Position numbers and translations under genes: made by a program. Source: UBA1738 sp045658645 (GTDB lineage: Bacteria > Bacillota > Clostridia > UBA1381). From it: a stretch of 64,000 nucleotides of DNA. Shown here piece after piece: positions 62,886 to 64,000 of this stretch; position 1 is the first letter of the stretch, and every line of letters begins with the position of its first letter. The stretch lies in contig JAZOVJ010000054.1 of assembly GCA_045658645.1 (NCBI GenBank), positions 1 through 64,000 on the forward strand, given 5' to 3'. The notes beneath the pieces were generated by a model. It was not told where the DNA came from, made no database searches, and saw only the letters and a list, made by a program, of their open reading frames with translations.

Positions 62886-64000
62886 CTATTTCTGTGTTAC
62901 AGTTCCTGATACATTGCTATCGTTTTTGTTATATTCGCCATAACAGTTTACAGAACTGCTGAAAGTTATTCCTTTACGGGAATTATTTAATAAATTTAAG
63001 TTATTAAAGTTTGCACCACTGCAAGAAATGATTTGTGGGGTTTTGCCGATTATATTAACATTCTCAGGCTTATTTACAGTAAGAGAACTACCATACAAAT
63101 CACCCTTAATATTAATCGTTCCGCTTCCGCTTAATTTTGTAGAATTCATTACTGCATCACTTCCGAGAGTTAATTCGCCATTAACAATAATATCAGAATA
63201 GGATGAAATACTTGCTAATTTCTTTACTGTTAGAGAAGAAGTTTCATCAATCTCGATTGTTTTGGAACTTACACTTGCAGTAAGACGCTTATTTATAACA
63301 AGTTTTGCACCATTTATCAACTTGATTCCTGCTGTTATATTTGCGGTATCTACCGCAACAGTACATCCATCTATAATTAAATCTGTTGTCTGATTCAATG
63401 TAGAATAAGTCTTATTTGATGTAATTACTCTGCCGGAGGATATAATAATTTTTGTGTCATCAACCGTTACACCATTGTTAGAGTAGGTGTCTGCAACATT
63501 GATATTTGTTTTCAGATTTATTTTGCCTTTTCCATTCAACGTAAGATTATCAGTTGAGATACTGTTTCCACTAATTTCTGTTAATGATGCCGAACTCAAA
63601 CTCAAATCATCAATATCAATTGTTCCGTTATTATAAATATCATGCGGCGTTGTGATTGAACCTCCGCTGATAGTTCCAGAATTAACAAATTCTTTATTGG
63701 CAGTTATTAGGCAATTGTTTATTGTACTGCTATTTTGTAGAATGCCTTTTACTGCAATTGGAGTAGAATTACCTGTTATAGTATTACTGTTTGTAAACCC
63801 AGAATTGCAGATAACTGAGCTGCTTTCGTCAGTTGTTAAAGGAACAGATAGTGTAAATTTGCCATCAACATTCAATTTTGCATTTTCAAGAGTAAGATTT
63901 CCGCTATTAACAGTTAAATATCCTCCAATATCTGTATCTTGTTTTATTGTATTGGTTGCGGATACTATCACATTACCTGTCAATTTTGAGGGCAAATCAC
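62886..64000 (-). CDS. Repetitive beta-solenoid surface protein, C-terminal part (cut by window edge)
   Basis: About 370 residues of the C-terminal part of a larger protein; the reading frame is open to the right edge and the true start lies outside. The sequence is made of short beta-strand repeats rich in Asn, Thr, Ser and Ile (NSGNLTLENAKLNVDGKFTL, NSGTISGGSITTPHDIYNNG), as in right-handed beta-helix or filamentous adhesin-like passengers. No catalytic motif, dockerin or sorting signal is visible at the end. It is followed 13 bases later by the Ig-like/cohesin gene, so they probably act together at the cell surface. Confidence 0.75.
   Translation of the reverse strand, partial: DLPSKLTGNVIVSATNTIKQDTDIGGYLTVNSGNLTLENAKLNVDGKFTLSVPLTTDESSSVICNSGFTNSNTITGNSTPIAVKGILQNSSTINNCLITANKEFVNSGTISGGSITTPHDIYNNGTIDIDDLSLSSASLTEISGNSISTDNLTLNGKGKINLKTNINVADTYSNNGVTVDDTKIIISSGRVITSNKTYSTLNQTTDLIIDGCTVAVDTANITAGIKLINGAKLVINKRLTASVSSKTIEIDETSSLTVKKLASISSYSDIIVNGELTLGSDAVMNSTKLSGSGTINIKGDLYGSSLTVNKPENVNIIGKTPQIISCSGANFNNLNLLNNSRKGITFSSSVNCYGEYNKNDSNVSGTVTQK

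Overview
The window looks like chromosome from an anaerobic, endospore-forming Firmicute of the class Clostridia, probably an uncultured gut-type lineage. The evidence is Clostridia-style gene order, strong AGGAGG ribosome binding sites, sporulation genes (spoIVB, a SpoVB-family flippase, yabP, yabQ), a meso-DAP-type MurE (DNPR motif), L-lactate dehydrogenase, a bacterial glycogen locus with glgD, and secreted SLH and cohesin/dockerin proteins. I saw no tRNA, rRNA, CRISPR array or transposase.

Layout. 0-3 kb: the start of a secreted protein, an SLH-anchored M15 peptidase, TspO, an orphan small-RNA unit on the plus strand, and greA. 3-6 kb: two tail-to-tail genes that look like catalytically dead enzymes, one galactokinase-like and one asparagine-synthetase-like, then a nicotinamidase-like hydrolase. 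6-12 kb: ldh, guaB, lgt and tex. 12-23 kb: the division and cell-wall (dcw) cluster mraZ-rsmH-ftsL-ftsI/spoVD-murE-murF-mraY-ftsW-murG, without murD, with candidate MraZ boxes under its promoter. 23-30 kb: rsfS-leuS, a PepSY lipoprotein, and glgB-glgC-glgD. 30-40 kb: rny, ymdB, asnA, and an operon of a DUF512 radical-SAM gene, der, plsY, gpsA and mntP. 39-48 kb: DUF1653, DUF5662 and MATE genes, pcrA, spoIVB, an MFS carrier and a SpoVB-like flippase. 48-57 kb: hup, an S4 protein (RqcP-like), yabP-yabQ-divIC-S1, pncB, then ywlC-ywlE-rimI-tsaD-lepA. 57-64 kb: flavodoxin, TraX, a four-helix-bundle (23S intervening-sequence type) gene preceded by an unusual array of hairpins, and two large secreted proteins, one with five BIG_2 domains and a cohesin-dockerin-cohesin C-terminus.

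The core genes cover wall synthesis, division, translation, tRNA t6A modification and RNA decay. Fifteen sigma-A-type promoters can be read, almost all with a 17-bp spacer and several exact TTGACA/TATAAT. Most genes or operons end in clear intrinsic terminators.

The best candidate for something undescribed is at 58.05-58.63 kb. There a stand-alone four-helix-bundle gene has a leader of about eight hairpins separated by ATATCGA / TCGATAT spacers and closed in the middle by a 12-bp long-range stem. The paired pseudo-enzymes at 3.3-5.6 kb and the orphan RNA at 2.45-2.52 kb come next.
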